A DNA stretch of 64,000 nucleotides from Sclerodactyla briareus (lineage: Eukaryota; Echinodermata; Holothuroidea; Dendrochirotida; Sclerodactylidae). The stretch covers positions 1-64,000 of the forward strand of contig JAODTK010005862.1 in NCBI GenBank assembly GCA_026419785.1. The letters run 5' to 3'. Of this stretch, positions 47,201 to 59,727 are shown one piece after another. Below the pieces are notes generated by a model. It saw only the letters and a list, made by a program, of their open reading frames with translations, was not told the origin of the DNA and did no database searches. Position numbers and translations under genes: made by a program. Numbering within the stretch: position 1 is the stretch's first letter; every line of letters begins with the position of its first letter.

Positions 47201-47504
47201 GTTATACTACTCTAGAAACGTTAGAAAAATAAATCGCACGCCGGATTTTCGGTGAATGATACTATTGGCGATATGCTCTGGCTTCAGACCCGCCCGATAT
47301 ATTTATAGTTCAGTAGAACACTATAAAATACTTTTATGTAGGATCGCATATGAACGGAATGATCTTTTGTGTATATGAAGCAGAGTTTGTTGAAATAGTT
47401 AGTTATCACTTTAGTGATCGAGTGATGCAGAAGCATATTTCAGAGTGACGGCCACCCACTTACGGTTCGATCAGGCGCGACGGGGAGCCCCGTAGATATG
47501 AGGA
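47201..47504. other. linker between blocks C and B
   Basis: Nothing is recognised. Confidence 0.35.
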
Positions 47505-49115
47505 AAACGCCACTAATGTAAGAATCTTTCTGTAGGTGCGTCTAGGGCCGGCGGGGCAGGATCTTTGGCCAGAGGAGTTGTATTATGATCGGCCAGTAAT
47601 GAATCAGCAACGTTGACAACAATATTCACGGGGAAGCCAATCGATAGTTTGTTCTGTATTATTCTGAAACATATTTGTGATCAGATAAGTGTGATTTTTA
47701 ACAAAAAGCGCAGTTGCGTTCAAAGCTGGCACAGCTCAAAGAAATACTACAGCTCCAGAGTGAAAAATACTTGCTGGAAGTTAAGACAAGCTTTAATGAA
47801 ATAACGTGGGAAATGTTGAACTAGTAGAATAACGACTGGTGAAAAGTACGTTGACACTGACACAGAATCCATAGGCAAAAAACTAGTAAAACACTTGACA
47901 AAACTTCAAGGGCAATATGCCTGTCACAGGTTTTATTAACTGGAAAACCACTTTGATGTTGATCGATCAAATATTGCTCTTCAAATGTTCTGAAGCTGAA
48001 TGAAAAATCTTTCTGCATGCTGAGTCTACCACACTTATATACCAGACTATAGGAAACAGAGACTTAAGACATACAATAGCTAATTGACACCCACCAGGGA
48101 ACAAAACTATAGGATGTGGGTAACTTAAGTGATGCGAATTCAAGATCCCTTGAAAACGTCCAGCTATACAAAATGTGATGAATTCTGAGAAAAACAACCC
48201 CAGATGTAATGATTACTCCCAGGCACCTTACCCCCCCCTCAACCAACAACCTTAAGGTTTTAAGCCACATGCCAATACGACTGACCTCTAACAGTGACTT
48301 ACCAATTGCTAGACTGCCTAACCTAACCAAGGTAATCATCCCTGGTACAAGACCATAGGCAGGTGCCCATTGTACCAGGCGGACAACAATAATAGCAATG
48401 GCGGAATTACAATAATCTTATACTGTCCGAAGATGTTCCCAATTAAAAGACTCTCTTTTTGTGTCAGTTACGGCGATAATTTGGAATTCTCAAGAAATGC
48501 CCGCTCCTCCCTTCTTTTATTATTTTGTAACCCCATGGGTCCATATGAAGAAGTCCGCAGAAGTTCTGCGCGTAGTGTAGCGATTGATTGGAATACACAA
48601 GGATTCCTGTTTTGACGTACTTCCGAAAACTATGATCAATATCCTTCTGTTTAGAGACCAGATCCACCTTCATAAATTCCGATAGGAACTGATGTTCTTT
48701 TCCAACAAACCCCAGCACAATCATAATTTTAACCTCCTATTCATCATGTTTTGAATCACGGGGGCAATTCAGTTGAAATTTTAGGACAACAGCTCTGTCC
48801 TGGTTTGAAAAGTCAGGAATTTATTTCCCATAATTAGCAAAATCAGACTATTTCCGCATTTTGACAATTATTGAGGATAGGCTGGGGAACCCTACACCTC
48901 CACTAGCGACGTTGGCTTCCCCATCATGAGTAATAACTTGGTATTGACCACACTCATTCTACAACGCGCCGTCGAACTTAATTACTTTAATGTCTGTACT
49001 TTCTTTAATATTCCTCTCTAAATCACTTTAGCTACCTCATCAGTCCCCACTTGAAGAACACTTACAGACAATGCATTTTCCTTCTATCACAATAGGAAAT
49101 GAACTAGAATCTAGT
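47505..49115. other. 3' flank of fucosyltransferase locus, shared with block A
   Basis: Aligns with 1490-2575, but has about 500 extra bases around 47820-48400, where minus-strand frames (47821-48339) are open yet unrecognised. The minus strand there also has a 'tatataag' box-like stretch near 48035, without further support as a promoter. Confidence 0.4.
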
Positions 49116-50620
49116 ATCACACGTTATACGTCACTGACGTGTCCAGAGCAGACCGAGATAAGTTAACCCAGAGCACGAAGCTAAGCTACACACTGTTCGC
49201 TTGACGCACATGTGCTGCTTTTATGTCAGTCAAGCCACTGATCTGCATGCTCGTGTGACATGAATCGATTTCCATGTCTCAACATTCGTATATTATGGCT
49301 TGTACAGCTCATGACCCACACAGTTCACATGCCATGAGCACACTGTATCTCCGCACTCGCCTACACAAGGCTGACGGTCAGGAAATAAACTGAAAAACGA
49401 CCAGATGGCAAATTCCGGCGTTGCAAGGTTCTCTTCGACATCCTTGAAAATTCGTAACTAATCATCCATTGACTTCTCCTTCCCGACATATGGAAAAATA
49501 TGGAAGATAGTGAAGTCAGAATATATAATGAAGAATTGATTGATTTCTATCTTGTCCAATTATGTGAGGAAATTTGTGACTATTTAGACTATTTGAGAGT
49601 AGTCAACCACGTAAAAAAAAAAAATCTGACGGACACGTCTGCCCCCCACCCCCCCACCTCACGCACTCGAGACAAACACTATACATGCCTGCGTGACTGC
49701 AACGATTCCCTTTCAGGTCCGACACTGAGTCAAAGGTCTATGATTATGACCATCCGAACTTGCCTAATTTATACAACCCTTCTCCACCATAACGTGTTCA
49801 TGCTGAATTTTGATTACCACACTATCAGTTGTACCCTTTATAATCAGATAGTCATCATACATCCCAACTTCCAGAATTTATCCAGAGGGGAAAATGCTTT
49901 GAAATTGCTCCGATTTGTCCTCCACATGCGGCTTATTGGACAATTTCAGGCAACTTACTTAGACATATGGCACCTTGAACCCAGAGTCCAAACTTTGCCA
50001 ATGCACCTACTCCCACCCCAGTTTTTCTTGATGCCGCGGCACTACCTGTTCACCCTGCAACACCAATGAAGAATGTCTAATATAGTCCTCTACTGTTTAC
50101 CTATACATAGTGCCGCGTTCTATTTCACAACCTGATAAAACTATCAAGAAAGATTTGGACTATTCGTACGAGTTTCCCAACTGCGACCTTTTTTGACAAA
50201 CGCACTGCCGAGGTGGCGTTGAATTTGCGCACAAGAACTGCTTGCAAGTATTCTTCAGTGAATCGACTCTCACACAGCGAACAGTCAAGGGCAAGTGGAA
50301 TACAGTCCAATGTACTATTGTTTTTTTTTCAAAACTGAGACAACAGTTCACCTATTTTTCCCGCGTAAAAATTCCGGGAATTTGGCCCTGGACGATTAAG
50401 GGTAAAGTCTGCGCGACATTCTATCCTGGTCCTATTGAGGTTTTTGGATAACTTTCCATCCGGCAATCACTTCCCCGATATTCGCGGGTGAACTCGGATG
50501 TACGTCAGTCGAGACGAGAGTTAACCCTGATAGCATGCACGTGCTACGAGGAAGCATCAGGTAGAGCGTAAAATGCGAAACAATAACCGCAGTTGTCTAC
50601 TACTGCTATCCCCTTATAAC
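49116..50620. other. block B-specific segment
   Basis: No match to block A. It contains a 189-codon plus-strand frame (49500-50069), MEDSEVRIYNEELIDFYLVQ at the start. I cannot assign it to a family, and it passes through an A run at 49614-49624 and a C-rich run. It may be part of an inserted element or chance. Confidence 0.35.
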
Positions 50621-50899
50621 AATGTGCAAACAACAAGGTATCCCATCAGAGCATTACATTAGTTGGGATGGCTTCCATACCTATCATTTTCTGTCAGCAT
50701 GATCATTGTCTTTCACTCAAGTCAATGAATGGTTGATAATGTTCATTTCATACGGTGTAAGGTCCGTCAGTAATCAATGTGTCATTTGACTCTCTAGTTC
50801 TCAATAAGGTGTGTCCGGGGCCTCAACCCGGTCCGCCGTGAACATTGACGCAGGTGTTGGCTGAACCTACTGCGTTCTTTAGAGTACCGGGAACCCCAA

Positions 50900-51612
50900 G
50901 GGACACTCGTCATATTTAGCAACTTGTCTGTATTGAGCACACACCTTGCTTTAAATAATCAATTACTCGGTGAAATTGGCAAACTTAGTTTGGTAGTCGG
51001 ACTTCCATTCAAAATTAACTATGTACACGAATCATTCCTACTAAGAGTTTAATATACAAGGCCAAGGAGCGTTTTCGAAGTCACTTATGTGGATGAAGGA
51101 TTTCTCGGTGCTAATCGTTTGTAATTGGTCTTTGGAGCTCCGTAAACTATCGAACTGCGTTGTAATATCAAACGTTCTGCATATTTTTTCGTACGCAGTC
51201 TTCCAAAGACTTTTTTCAAAGCAATGTAGAACTTGTCGGATGATATTTTGCTCAGCAATGTTCTTCTTCTAGTCTTCTATCTCCGCAAGCTAAGTTCCAC
51301 AACGCCCGAACTTGTCAATCTCCATGAGGTACTAATTTGTAAATAACTCCTTCGTGGCCACGTAGTAATACCGCGTTTTGTGGGCAATCCAAATCGCCAG
51401 TCGTCGTGCCATTCCCGTTCCTGTCAATGAGCGTGATTCCGGCTTTCTTGTCAATGATTTTCTTGTTGATATACCGAAAGTCTGGGAAGATCTGATTTGT
51501 AATTGTAGGTCATGGTCCAGTTGAACATTGTCAAGTCATCCCCGTCGTCCCTCCCTGTGTGGTGGACTCTCCCCGTCCATATATGTCCAGTAGCTGATCT
51601 GTTCGGCGGAGG
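50900..51612 (-). pseudogene. alpha-1,3-fucosyltransferase (GT10) catalytic exon, copy B
   Basis: C-terminal exon of a Golgi alpha-1,3-fucosyltransferase on the minus strand. It starts at 51612 after a splice acceptor ('tttcctctcacacag'), at the same codon phase as copy A. It reads SAEQISYWTYMDGESPPH (acceptor-side W..ESP motif), then DDLTMFNWTMTYNYKSDLP (51500-51545, hallmark FNWTMTYR.DSD region), RLAIWIAHKTRYYYV, LMEIDKFGRCGT (about 51300-51325), DKFYIA (FxFENS motif, partly lost), YGAPKTNYKRLAPRN (51101-51150) and IHISDF. A YF.WK..Y stretch and the C-terminal region end near 50900. The frame shifts several times, so as read it is not translatable, but it keeps more of the motifs than copy A. 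It may be a working gene with sequence errors or a pseudogene. Confidence 0.82.
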
Positions 51613-52199
51613 CTGTGTGAGAGGAAATAATCCCAATAAGCCTTACCTATCAAATATCATATTTGAAACCTTCATACTTGTTGATTGTTGATAACGTGGC
51701 AATCGATTAAAATAACATTTCTTGTAGCAAATGGGCTCATCAAATCGATAATGAATCTGAACCTTTAGCATTACAAACGTACTAATTTGCAAACGTCCCA
51801 TGTACCTCGCCCGGTTTGTTCCCATAGTTTCGCTTGCTGGCGTATATACTTATTGTTTCTTTTTCACGCACCGAACAGTAAACTACCATTGTGACTGCTG
51901 TAGTGTACTTGGCACTATAACAAAACCGATACGTGTGGTCACGAAAAAAGGGTATACATGTATACATGCACTATCTCTGGATTGAATGATTGTGCCATCA
52001 CAGTTTGCAATGAATATTTACCATAGTCATGGTGTTGCATGTCATTCACAAAGTTCAATTAACACGTGAGTTACTCATGTGAGAGGAGGAACCCCATTGT
52101 TTTTGTTGTTATGTCAAGGTCATTCAAGGTCCACTACCGTTCCAAATACCTCGTCAGCCATATCTAATAATGCCATAAATATCATAAGTTCATATCAGC
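51613..52199 (-). other. intron of fucosyltransferase copy B, 3' part
   Basis: Corresponds to 7282-8080 in block A (shared anchor 51975-52040). No exon is seen. A segment at 52085-52160 ('cattgtttttgttgttatgtcaaggtcattcaaggtc') resembles the arms of the long inverted repeat near 24995-25030. Confidence 0.5.
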
Positions 52200-52620
52200 T
52201 TGTGGTTTGACAATTGTTGAGGATGACCCTAATAGAGTTTCTTTCGTCTAGGTGAACTACTTCCGGTGACCTACTTTGACCTCATTTGACCGTTCAACCT
52301 CATTTGACCTTTCGACCCCATTTAACCTTTTGACCAGACTCTTCTTGGTTCCAACCGAAACCATTTTAGGGGGTTGACGTGTAGCGGCATTTCGTTCGTC
52401 CCGGCAAACTACAATCCGGTGACCTTCCTTCGACCTTTGACCTCATTTTAACCTAATGACCTAATGGGATCGTTTTTTTGTGACGACCAGACTCTTCTTG
52501 TCGTAACAAATCAAGAAGTCATTTGCAACGACGTACTAAAACACTGGCTATCACAGCTATCACACACGCCATTTATCTCTGCTCTAAAAGTCGAGCCACA
52601 AGCCTATTAAACCATTTCAA
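52200..52620 (+). repeat. dispersed TGACCT-rich repeat, two copies
   Basis: Head-to-tail copies with TGACCT hexamers at 52262-52330 and 52428-52475, each followed by 'gaccagactcttcttg'. It occupies the same place in the intron as 8085-8760 in block A. Confidence 0.65.
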
Positions 52621-53789
52621 ATGAATCCTTCACTGAGGAGGCCCCTATAGTCGTGCCACTGGGGTCCTTCGTTATTACCTATCTAGTCAAGGACACCAAA
52701 TATACTTGTGTTGTTCGCATTCTCTTTTCGAAATTTACTGACTCATTAGGCTCTCATGGTATAACCACATTTACCTCCATTAATCTTGGACTTGTGAACA
52801 AATTGTTCACACAGCAACCCTCTGTACCCTTCCTATGGTGGAGAGAGGGTTGCAATAGCCTAGACGGTGGATAGGCATTAATAATAAAGTCCTTCCCCCC
52901 TCACTCCAACAAAGCCTGCCTGCCTCCCCTCCCCCACTCGGACAATTTATGTCTGCTTTTAACCGATTGGGTAGGCTTTACCATGTGAAATATCTCGGGA
53001 AAATGAGGATGGGGGGAGGGTCGCGTGTCAAGGGACCTTGCCCTTGTACCCCCTCCTCTCAGGCATTCCTGGTGCTCCCTTGTTAGGTGGTGATCGTCTC
53101 ATGATACTGATAATTTGGTTGTGTGCTGGGTCAAAAGTTTGCCACATTATGCAAGGTTTCGGTGTGCTTGGTGTTCAGTGATCTCGGCATTTCCGGGCTG
53201 ATACCAATAAACCACGCATGATATTCAATAGCAATTACGAACAGAAATGTTACTCTCTCTATATCTAGGTCAATTACATTTACCCGCATTCTAATTGTTA
53301 AAGCGTGTTGGTGTTGTTTTAGGAAGCCCTTCCCTTCAATTTCAATCAGTCAGTAGGTACAAACCTTCTGCATCCTGTGAGCTATAATCAGGATTACTAG
53401 TGCCCCAATTCCCAGATTCGTGGGTTAGGGTATTTAGCATTTGCCCGTGCTTACTCTAGGCTGTCAATTTAAGGTGTCCCAAGGGAGGACAGCAGGCCTG
53501 GGTGAAAATTCATGTAAGTTGGGCAACACTATTATGGCTACACAAAAGTTTGATGTGCTGTTAAACTTCTGCCATATTCTTCTGCCCATATTGTGTTTAT
53601 ATTCTATCTATGTTCTACACTATCAGGAATTTGTTTGATCTGTTTTGTTTTTAAATATTGAAAACGGGAGTCATTCCTTAGCGGAAAAAGAATATGATGA
53701 CATTTTAGGGCAATATTTACCCAATGGCTGATATGATGTTTCACTGCTATGGGGCATTCGTTTTCCAAAAAAAAAAAAAAAAAAGAAAT
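52621..53789. other. intronic sequence shared with block A
   Basis: 52610-53100 aligns with 8810-9360 and 53310-53660 with 11600-11980. The intervening piece crosses the site of the LINE that only A carries. No exon is seen. Confidence 0.45.
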
Positions 53790-53799
53790 AGGCAGGGAC

Positions 53800-54010
53800 T
53801 GTGTTTAACCGGCCGTGGCCCCCGCGTATTGCCCGGCTTGGGATCAAAAAGTGAGTTTAACTCTGGGGCTACGAATCGCCCGGCCATTATTTTGTTCCGT
53901 GGCGGTGTTTTTGCACTGTCTACGTGACATTCATCGCACATGCAAAAATATTATGTTTGGTCGTATATTCCCATAATGGAACACCAAATATTGTTTCGCC
54001 CAATTATGGT
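53800..54010 (-). pseudogene. possible upstream exon of fucosyltransferase copy B
   Basis: The minus-strand frame has MCDECHVDSAKTPP, then NKIMAGRFVAPELNS and FDPKPGNT, matching the A segment at 12110-12400. The pattern could be the Cys-containing region ahead of the GT10 catalytic exon. There is no donor site in B, and the frame runs into a poly(A) tract on the plus strand (53768-53784). This is weak support, kept because the peptide is similar in both copies. Confidence 0.28.
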
Positions 54011-54690
54011 TTCGAAATTGAAATCTTGACATTTGTCAAGATCCTGTGCACTGTCCACAGCTGATCGTTCGTTGTCATAGCCAGTGTGGGACAAACACGG
54101 AGCGGAGTGCAATTACACGTCATCGAATGTTTAAAAGGTCACGTGAAATTATATTTGGGAGGGCGAAAAGCTTATACATTGGTTTACAGCAGCGAAGAAG
54201 GAGTGGAAGTTCATGCGAAAATTCAAATGCTGAATCGAAATGAGAATTCTGTAATTCACTGATCGTCTTGTGGATCGTTTTCAGAGGCATTACATGACTA
54301 CAAACATTTTTGTGTTCCTTTCGTGTGATATGAAAGTTGCTTCAGGACTGCTAAGTAGACTACGCGTGTTTGGTACAAAATGTATGCAGTCACCTGTATA
54401 TCTTGCTGCGTACACACACGCTCGTATATGCATGAGACAGCGAATAATAAATCAATTGAAATAATTTAAGTATTTGTTTTTTAAATGAGTAACATGTGTT
54501 CATATCCCGTATTAACTGGCCAAATATAACATTTTAAATGAGCACGACCATCGCCGATAAGTCTTGATGTATCGATTATATTCCTCAAAGGTTGCCAAGC
54601 CAGCATGAGGTATGCTCACATGTGGTGATGGTCAACGAAAGTTGGAATAGCAGTCAAAAAACAAACAGAAACAGACTGACCCAGCATATT

Positions 54691-55489
54691 CCAAATGTGA
54701 TCTATTAGAGCATGAAAAGACACTGGGAATGTCGCTCGTCTAAAAATGTAAGATAATGAGAAGCACCCCCCTCAGATCGCAGGAAATGACCTGTTCAGTC
54801 CTTGATGTGAATGCTTGCATTGTTATATTTTCATCTTTCGTAGCAAAATATGCTGCCATACCAGCATCAGTGAGAGTGGGAGAGTTAGAGGCATCATACA
54901 TGATGTTCTCTCACATACAGTTCTTGACTCCAACACACAGCTAATTATTTGGTGATCGCGAGAGATGTTCCATAAATGTCCTTTTGGATCTGTCGAAACT
55001 TCTTTTCGTCGCAGTTATAGGTGGGGATGAAAACGAGGGTACCTCGAGTGTTTCTATGCCTTCACGTATTGAGGACACATCGTGTAGGGAGAATCATGCT
55101 ATCTGTAACGTCGAAAAATTACGATGTATATTATTATCGGTCCTAATTGCATGAACGACCAAAGCACCCTCGTTCAGATTCGACCTAAATTGAAGAATTA
55201 TTTGATAAAATGGACTCCAAATTATGATAACTACGGTTAGTAATTGTGTTAATCAAGTTGGGATTTATAGCCGAAAATGAACTCTCCCAATTCCCTATTT
55301 CCCCATAAAATGTGTTATACGGGGAATTAGTCCTAAGCAGCTCCGAAAAAAATCCCCGGACTGCCAATTATGTTTCAGTTATTATATTTTGACATCCCTG
55401 TCAAACACGGTAAGTAGGGCCAATCTGAAATGTTATTGAAGGATTGCCCACAGGCATAACCTCATTTTTTAATTGTGTGATCTCAAGCA
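54691..55489. other. unassigned sequence
   Basis: Right of block B nothing is recognised on either strand. Confidence 0.35.
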
Positions 55490-55880
55490 TTTATGAGTGA
55501 GCGGAGCTTGGGAGCAAAATCGTAAATGTCCACTATCACGGACAACCGTATGTTAAATGTTTTGGTGACATCAGTTTAAAAGTGCTAACAATTTCTTCGG
55601 TAGACCATTTTCTGTTTGAACCCGTTAATATTCATGAGAGCTGGCAACAAGTAGTTCACTCAACAAACAAGGTGATAGACACTCTGAGGTAATGCCCATA
55701 TATGGGTGGCGGAGCTCCAATTGAGAAGCGTGAGGTGTTGTTACTGTCCATCTAATTGATAGTCATTAGTATGCGTGGCCTAAAAGCAGAATCGTAAAAT
55801 GCCATATATCGGGAACCAACCGTAGGTCATAATATTGTCATACATGTTTTGTTGACATCAGTGATATTAAAAAACTTGTT
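55490..55880 (+). repeat. direct repeat, two units about 290 bases apart
   Basis: The segment 'gcaaaatcgtaaatgtcc' ... 'tttggtgacatcagt' (55510-55580) recurs as 'gcagaatcgtaaaatgcc' ... 'ttgttgacatcagt' (55788-55870). The two are diverged. Confidence 0.6.
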
Positions 55881-56154
55881 ATCGTGTTGTTGCTCCTCAT
55901 CAAAATGATAAAGGAGAGGGGGGCCGCGGGGCGGTGAAGTATCGCTCGGTGGATGTGTTCGAAAAACACGATGAATGGAATGAGGTATTGACCACACTTG
56001 GAAGCGTTGTACAGAAGCGTCTGTGTGCTGTTGACGCATACCCAAAGAATCAGGCAAACCGCATACGCCTAAGTTTCTGACATAAGATACGGGGTACCGT
56101 GGCACTGAACACATTGTAGGCTACAGCTAACAAACCCAGGTGGTCTTCGTCATC

Positions 56155-56735
56155 CAACAGTGAGCGCCTGCGCTTCACTAGAGTAGGCAAGACAGCATGG
56201 TTCCTCGCTCAGCTATTACCCATGCCTTACCTACTCGATAAAAAAGGCAAACCGGCATCCTCGTGGAAAGGAGGATTTCACTAGAACCAAACGAATGGAT
56301 GTTACGAGTGACAGTAACAAAACGGGTTCAAACCAAGTGGTTCTAAAAGTGACCATAATGGGAAGATCACCCAAGGGGTCTGCCGTCATCCCAACAGTGA
56401 GCGCCTGCGCTTCACTAGGTATTGCAAGACAGCATGGATCCTCTGCCTCAGCTTTACCATGCTATAACGTGACCTCATTATCAGGGTTGCATGATATTGA
56501 TGCCCGCTTGAGGCGTCCACTTACCACGGGCATTCATGACTAAAAACTGTGGATGCAGATCCCTACCTACATACCGATAAACAGGCAAAAGGCATCCCGC
56601 TGGAAAGAGAGGATTTCACTAGAAACAAACCCGAATGGCCGGTTACGATTGGACAGTGGACACCAACAAACGTGGTTCAAACCAGTGGTTGAGAAAAGTG
56701 CCCATTACTGGCGAAGATCACCCAAAACCCCAATA
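56155..56735 (+). repeat. two interleaved direct repeats
   Basis: 'gtgagcgcctgcgcttcacta' plus 'gcaagacagcatgg' occurs at 56160 and 56397. 'ggaggatttcactaga' with 'caaac' and 'gaatgg' occurs at 56270 and 56607. The arrangement suggests an old tandem duplication of some 240-340 bases with later change. Confidence 0.65.
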
Positions 56736-57019
56736 TTGTCAATGCTTATGTTGGATAAATTGGTGGTTAGTTAGTATGTAAATACTGATGGGAAGTGGAT
56801 TTGACACCTAACTTCTTCAATCAATGCTGGCGCCGCCCCCCCCCTTCCCTCTCCCTCTCCCACCCCTCCCTCTTCTCCTTATCGGTTACAAAACTCCCTT
56901 CATACGCTACATCTGATCAATTGAATGCTCGTTTCTATCTCATCCTTGCACGTGCATGTTTCCACTGTATTGGTAAATGAAAGATGCCTTCTTATGTTGC
57001 TGTTGAAGCTGCAATGATG

Positions 57020-59295
57020 GTTGGTGAAAAAAGTTACTTCATTATCAGCCAATTTTTATAACATTATCATTTGTTGATTCATTATCGGTCAACTGTTATA
57101 TCATTATCGGTTAATAATTCATCAGTTCATTATCCGGTCAATTGGTTGATTCCACATTATTGGTTTTGATTCATTACGGCGTTCAATGTATCATTATGTT
57201 GTATATTCATTCCTTCATCTCTCGCTCAAATTGTCATATCCATCATCGTTGTGATTCATATCGGTCGAATGGATATCATTATCAATTAAGGTGGAAGAAT
57301 AGTAAAGCGTATCAGTGTCGCCTTGCATGCAACGGTCCCGGGACGTAAATACGGTCCCGGGAGCAGGATTGGTGTCACTCCTGGCTCGATATCATCCGAC
57401 CCTAGTCGAGAAAGAAGGGCGAGTTGTCGCCGGTGCTCATCCATGATCAAAAATATTCGTTTAGGGTTTCCTCATGAGTCAAATTGGCTTCCTGACCCGC
57501 ACCATATATCAAATGATTCTTTACTACATTATCGGTCAATTTTAATATCATTATCGGTTGTTGATTCATTTACTTCATTTCGTGAAATTGTATATCAGTA
57601 ATCTGTTGTTGAACTATCATCTGGCAAATGTTGTATCATTATCGTAATGATTCGGTTACTACATTATCCGGCCAATCCTTATGTCCCATTATCGGTTTTT
57701 GATTCATCAATCGGTCAGTTGTTTCATCGACACGGTTACTGATTCATTTACTTTATTTCCAGTCACTTTTTATATCATTATCGGTTTCTGATTCATCATC
57801 GGTTCAATTGTTGTAACATTAATCGTTGATGATCATTTCTTCATTTCAGTCACTTTTATATCATCATCGGCTGTTAATTCATTATCTGGCAAATGGTTAG
57901 ATCATTATCGTTTAATGATTTCTTTACTTCAGTTTTCCAGTCACTTTTCATATCCCATCGTCGTTGATTCATTATCTCGAATGTTTATGTTATCGGTTAC
58001 TGATTCATACTACATTATCGGTCATTTTTATATCATCATCGGTTTGTTTTGATCATTAGCCGGTCATTTGTTGATCAATTATGGTTTAATGATCCTTTAC
58101 TTCTTCTCGATCACTTTTTATATCATCATCGGTGTTGATTCTTTCGGTCAATGTTTGTATCATTATCGGTTTGATCTTTACACCGGAGTATGTGGGTAGG
58201 GGGAGAGAGTAAAGATAAGATTCATTATCGGTCCAATGTTATATCATTATCTGGTTGTTGGAATCTTATTTGGCAGATGGTATATCATTAACGGTTAATG
58301 ATTCGGCTACTACATTATCGGCCAATTGTTTTTATATCATTATCGGTTGTTGATTCATCATCGTCAATTGTTTTATCATTATCTGTTAATGATTTATTTA
58401 CTTCCATTTTCATTCCCTTTTGAATATCATCATCGGTTGTTGATTCAATTATCGGTCAATGGTTTTTATCGTTTCCGGTTAATGCTTCATTCACATTATC
58501 GGTCATTTTATTTCATTTCGGTTTTTGATTCATTGGGTCGGTCTCAATTGTTTTACATTACGGTTACTGATTTATTTACTTCATTTCCAGTCACTCTTTA
58601 TATCATCATTGGTTGTTGATTTATTATCGGTCGAATGTTATATTGTTTTATCGGTTAATGATTCAGTTTATTCATTATCGGTCAAATGTTATCTCATAGC
58701 GGTTATTCTGGATTAATTTACTTCATTATCGGTTATTGATTAATTCACTTCATTATCGGTCAATTTTTCTATCTCATTGTCTGTTGTTGAATCATTATCG
58801 GGCAAGTTATCTCTTATCGGTTAATGATCAGTTTTCTTCATTATCGGTCAATTTTCATAGCATTTTCGGTTGTTGGTTCATTCTCGGTCGATGTATATCA
58901 TTATCAGTTAATATTCATTTACTTCATTATCAATAAATTTTATCCTTATCGGTTGTGATTCATTAACGGACGAATGTTCTATCATTATCAATTTCTGATT
59001 CATTTACTACATTCTCGTCAATTTCAATTTCATCATCGGTTGTTGATTTCATTAGCGGTCGAATGTTATATATTAACGGTTTTTGATTATTTACTCCACT
59101 ATCATTCCAATTTTTATATCATCATCAGTTGTTGAATCTTAATGGGCGAATTTAATCTCATTTATCGGTTAATGAGTTCTTTACTTCATTATCGTCCATT
59201 ATCATATCATATCGGTTTTGCTTCATTATGGTCGTAATGTTATATCATTATCGTTAATGATTCATTTACTTCATTATCGGGCAAATTGGTGATTC
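57020..59295 (+). repeat. ATTATCGG minisatellite array
   Basis: About 2.3 kb of short units built on 'ttgattcattatcggtcaat' and 'gttatatcattatcggtt', some 35 bases each, often grouped in higher-order sets that include 'atttacttcattatcgg'. Two foreign pieces interrupt it: a SINE-like segment at 57296-57515 and a short purine-rich stretch at 58180-58215. The array resumes for about 40 bases at 59728-59770 after a SINE. The unit drifts throughout. Confidence 0.88.
57296..57515 (+). mobile_element. SINE-like insertion in minisatellite
   Basis: Matches the two outer parts of the insert in the Penelope-like element (4080-4120 and 4405-4600). Head 'agtaaagcgtatcagtgtcgc' with 'cttgcatgcaacggtcccggg' resembles a tRNA 5' half, followed by 'caggattggtgtcactcct' and 'gagttgtcgcc'. 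It is shorter than the other copy by the middle 285 bases. Confidence 0.55.
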
Positions 59296-59329
59296 AGTTA
59301 TCCCGGTCCCAAGATCGGTTCTTCACTAT

Positions 59330-59727
59330 AGTTGAAGGCCTTGATTCATTATCACGGCTCCAGATGTGTAGATAATTAATATTAGACCCTCAGGTTATAG
59401 TCTTAGTATGTATCAAGCAGCCCTCTTGCACACGACTATCGACTTAATCCCTTGGTCATTGGTAACCTGATGGAGACCTCGCCCGCACCACCCAGGGTGC
59501 ACGTTCGCCTCACGACCACTACACCCTTGGCAGCCAACGCAGGGGCGCCTACTTCCGTTACCTCGCAGGTACCCCACTTCTACACCTGGTAGCGTGAGAC
59601 ATTCGAGACAAGCTGCTTTGTTCAACAGTACTGCGGAAAAGCCCTCGGTCCTACACGTGAGATTCGAACTCGCAATCATTGATCTTACGCCCGGAGCTCC
59701 CACCGACTGAGCTAATCCCCTCCTCTC
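59330..59727 (-). mobile_element. tRNA-derived SINE, minus strand, inside minisatellite
   Basis: The reverse complement begins 'gaggggattagctcagtcgg'. Box A is TAGCTCAGTCGG (complement at 59703-59714) and box B GAGTTCGAATCTC (complement at 59659-59671), both fully consensus and about 32 bases apart. A body of about 300 bases follows. Minisatellite sequence lies on both sides (to 59295 and from 59728). The acceptor stem does not pair, so this is a SINE and not a tRNA gene. It is the clearest SINE in the window. Confidence 0.75.

Larger units (their letters stand above)
47505..54690. repeat. segmental duplication block B
   Basis: The second copy of block A (1490-13140), same orientation. It lacks the Penelope-like element and the Jockey-like LINE found in A, and contains about 1.5 kb at 49116-50620 with no match in A. 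It carries the better-preserved fucosyltransferase exon. Confidence 0.8.

Noticed and set aside
59655-59722. Functional tRNA gene on the minus strand
   Set aside because: Boxes A and B are perfect, but the acceptor stem does not pair and a SINE body follows directly.
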